From Chryseobacterium sp. (GTDB lineage Bacteria > Bacteroidota > Bacteroidia > Flavobacteriales > Weeksellaceae): 6,568 nucleotides of DNA. The notes beneath the pieces are model-generated. The model was not told where the DNA came from. It saw nothing but the letters and a program-made list of their open reading frames with translations, and searched no databases. Made by a program: the position numbers and the translations under genes. Shown piece after piece: positions 6,198 through 6,568 of this stretch (position 1 is the first letter of the stretch; every line of letters begins with the position of its first letter). The DNA is taken from assembly GCA_030146295.1 (NCBI GenBank), contig JASLCD010000408.1:1-6568 (forward strand). The letters run 5' to 3'.

Positions 6198-6568
6198 CAG
6201 TTTTTCTGTGCGGATAAAAAGTTAAAAAATAAACGTGCCGCCCCCACATTTCCTGCAGGAAGCTGTCTGAAAAATGCCAACGGCGTATAGATAAAATTAC
6301 CTTTTCCATATCTGGCATATAAAGTAGATCCCTTCAGAGGCTCTTCATCGGTATCATGCATTTCAAAAAGCGGTTCATAAGCGGCATCCCATTGAGCAGG
6401 GAAATAGGCGCCACGCTCCTGTACCCAGCCTTTAAAATCATCCGCCGTGATTTTGTTCGGAAAGTTCAGTAATTTATGATTAGGATTTAAAAATGTAACC
6501 GCAGCATTTTCTTCGGTAACCCGCTTATTGGCAATACTGAAATTGTACATTCCCAATTGGTCAACGGT
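6197..6568 (-). CDS. PIG-L family deacetylase, C-terminal part (5' end outside window)
   Basis: The reading frame is open to the right edge, so these 123 residues are the 3' end of a longer gene. They match what I recall as the C-terminal region of the long Bacteroidota PIG-L deacetylases (about 800 residues): LNPNHKLLNFPNKI, DFKGWVQERGAYFPAQWD, LFEMHDTDEEPLKGSTLYARYGKGNFIYT and FFRQLPAGNVGAARLFFNFLS. This region is a glutamine-amidotransferase-like fold behind the N-terminal LmbE/PIG-L catalytic domain. The catalytic zinc-binding motif lies outside the window, so activity cannot be judged here. Family members hydrolyse N-acetyl groups from sugars or related amides. The TTG at 6556 is an internal codon and not a start. 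The stop overlaps the ATG of the 34-residue membrane protein, placing this gene first among the visible operon members. Confidence 0.82.
   Translation of the reverse strand, partial: TVDQLGMYNFSIANKRVTEENAAVTFLNPNHKLLNFPNKITADDFKGWVQERGAYFPAQWDAAYEPLFEMHDTDEEPLKGSTLYARYGKGNFIYTPLAFFRQLPAGNVGAARLFFNFLSAQKN

Noticed and set aside
6554..6556. TTG as a start codon for a 119-residue protein
   Set aside because: The frame stays open upstream to the window edge, and the residues match the C-terminal region of a much longer deacetylase, so this is an internal Leu codon.

Overview
The window looks like chromosomal DNA from a Bacteroidota bacterium, most likely a Flavobacteriia member (Chryseobacterium- or Flavobacterium-like). 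The support is AT-rich DNA, start codons without Shine-Dalgarno sequences, a protein with a C-terminal type IX secretion (T9SS) sorting domain, a DUF2911 lipid-free exported protein, a PIG-L deacetylase of the long Bacteroidota type, and one good match to the Bacteroidota promoter (TTTG-N19-TAnnTTTG). The genus assignment is inference.

Layout. Positions 1-653 (+) hold a NarL/LuxR-type response regulator, probably the last gene of a two-component operon whose kinase lies just outside the window. It converges on a gene for an 847-residue exported protein (900-3443, -), and a perfect 14-bp hairpin at 826-859 sits between them and can end transcription both ways. The exported protein combines a Reg_prop-type beta-propeller, a fibronectin III domain, an RCC1-type seven-unit propeller and a T9SS sorting domain. 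A 408-bp gap follows (3444-3851). It contains a terminator for the next operon, a predicted promoter for the exported protein, and a leader of about 270 bases.

The right half (3852-6568, -) is one compact operon, transcribed from the right edge leftward: the 3' end of a PIG-L family deacetylase, an unlisted 34-codon Trp-rich single-span membrane protein, a 563-residue sodium:solute symporter, and a DUF2911 periplasmic protein. The 34-codon gene overlaps both neighbours (TGATG at its start, ATGA at its end). This suggests translational coupling and a small accessory subunit for the symporter. The symporter also carries a charged insertion of about 85 residues, probably a coiled coil, in a predicted periplasmic loop. 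A plausible but unproven reading is that the operon deacetylates and imports an amide- or N-acetyl-bearing compound.

The small overlapping membrane gene is the best candidate in this window for something undescribed. No mobile elements, CRISPR arrays, tRNAs or rRNAs were seen.
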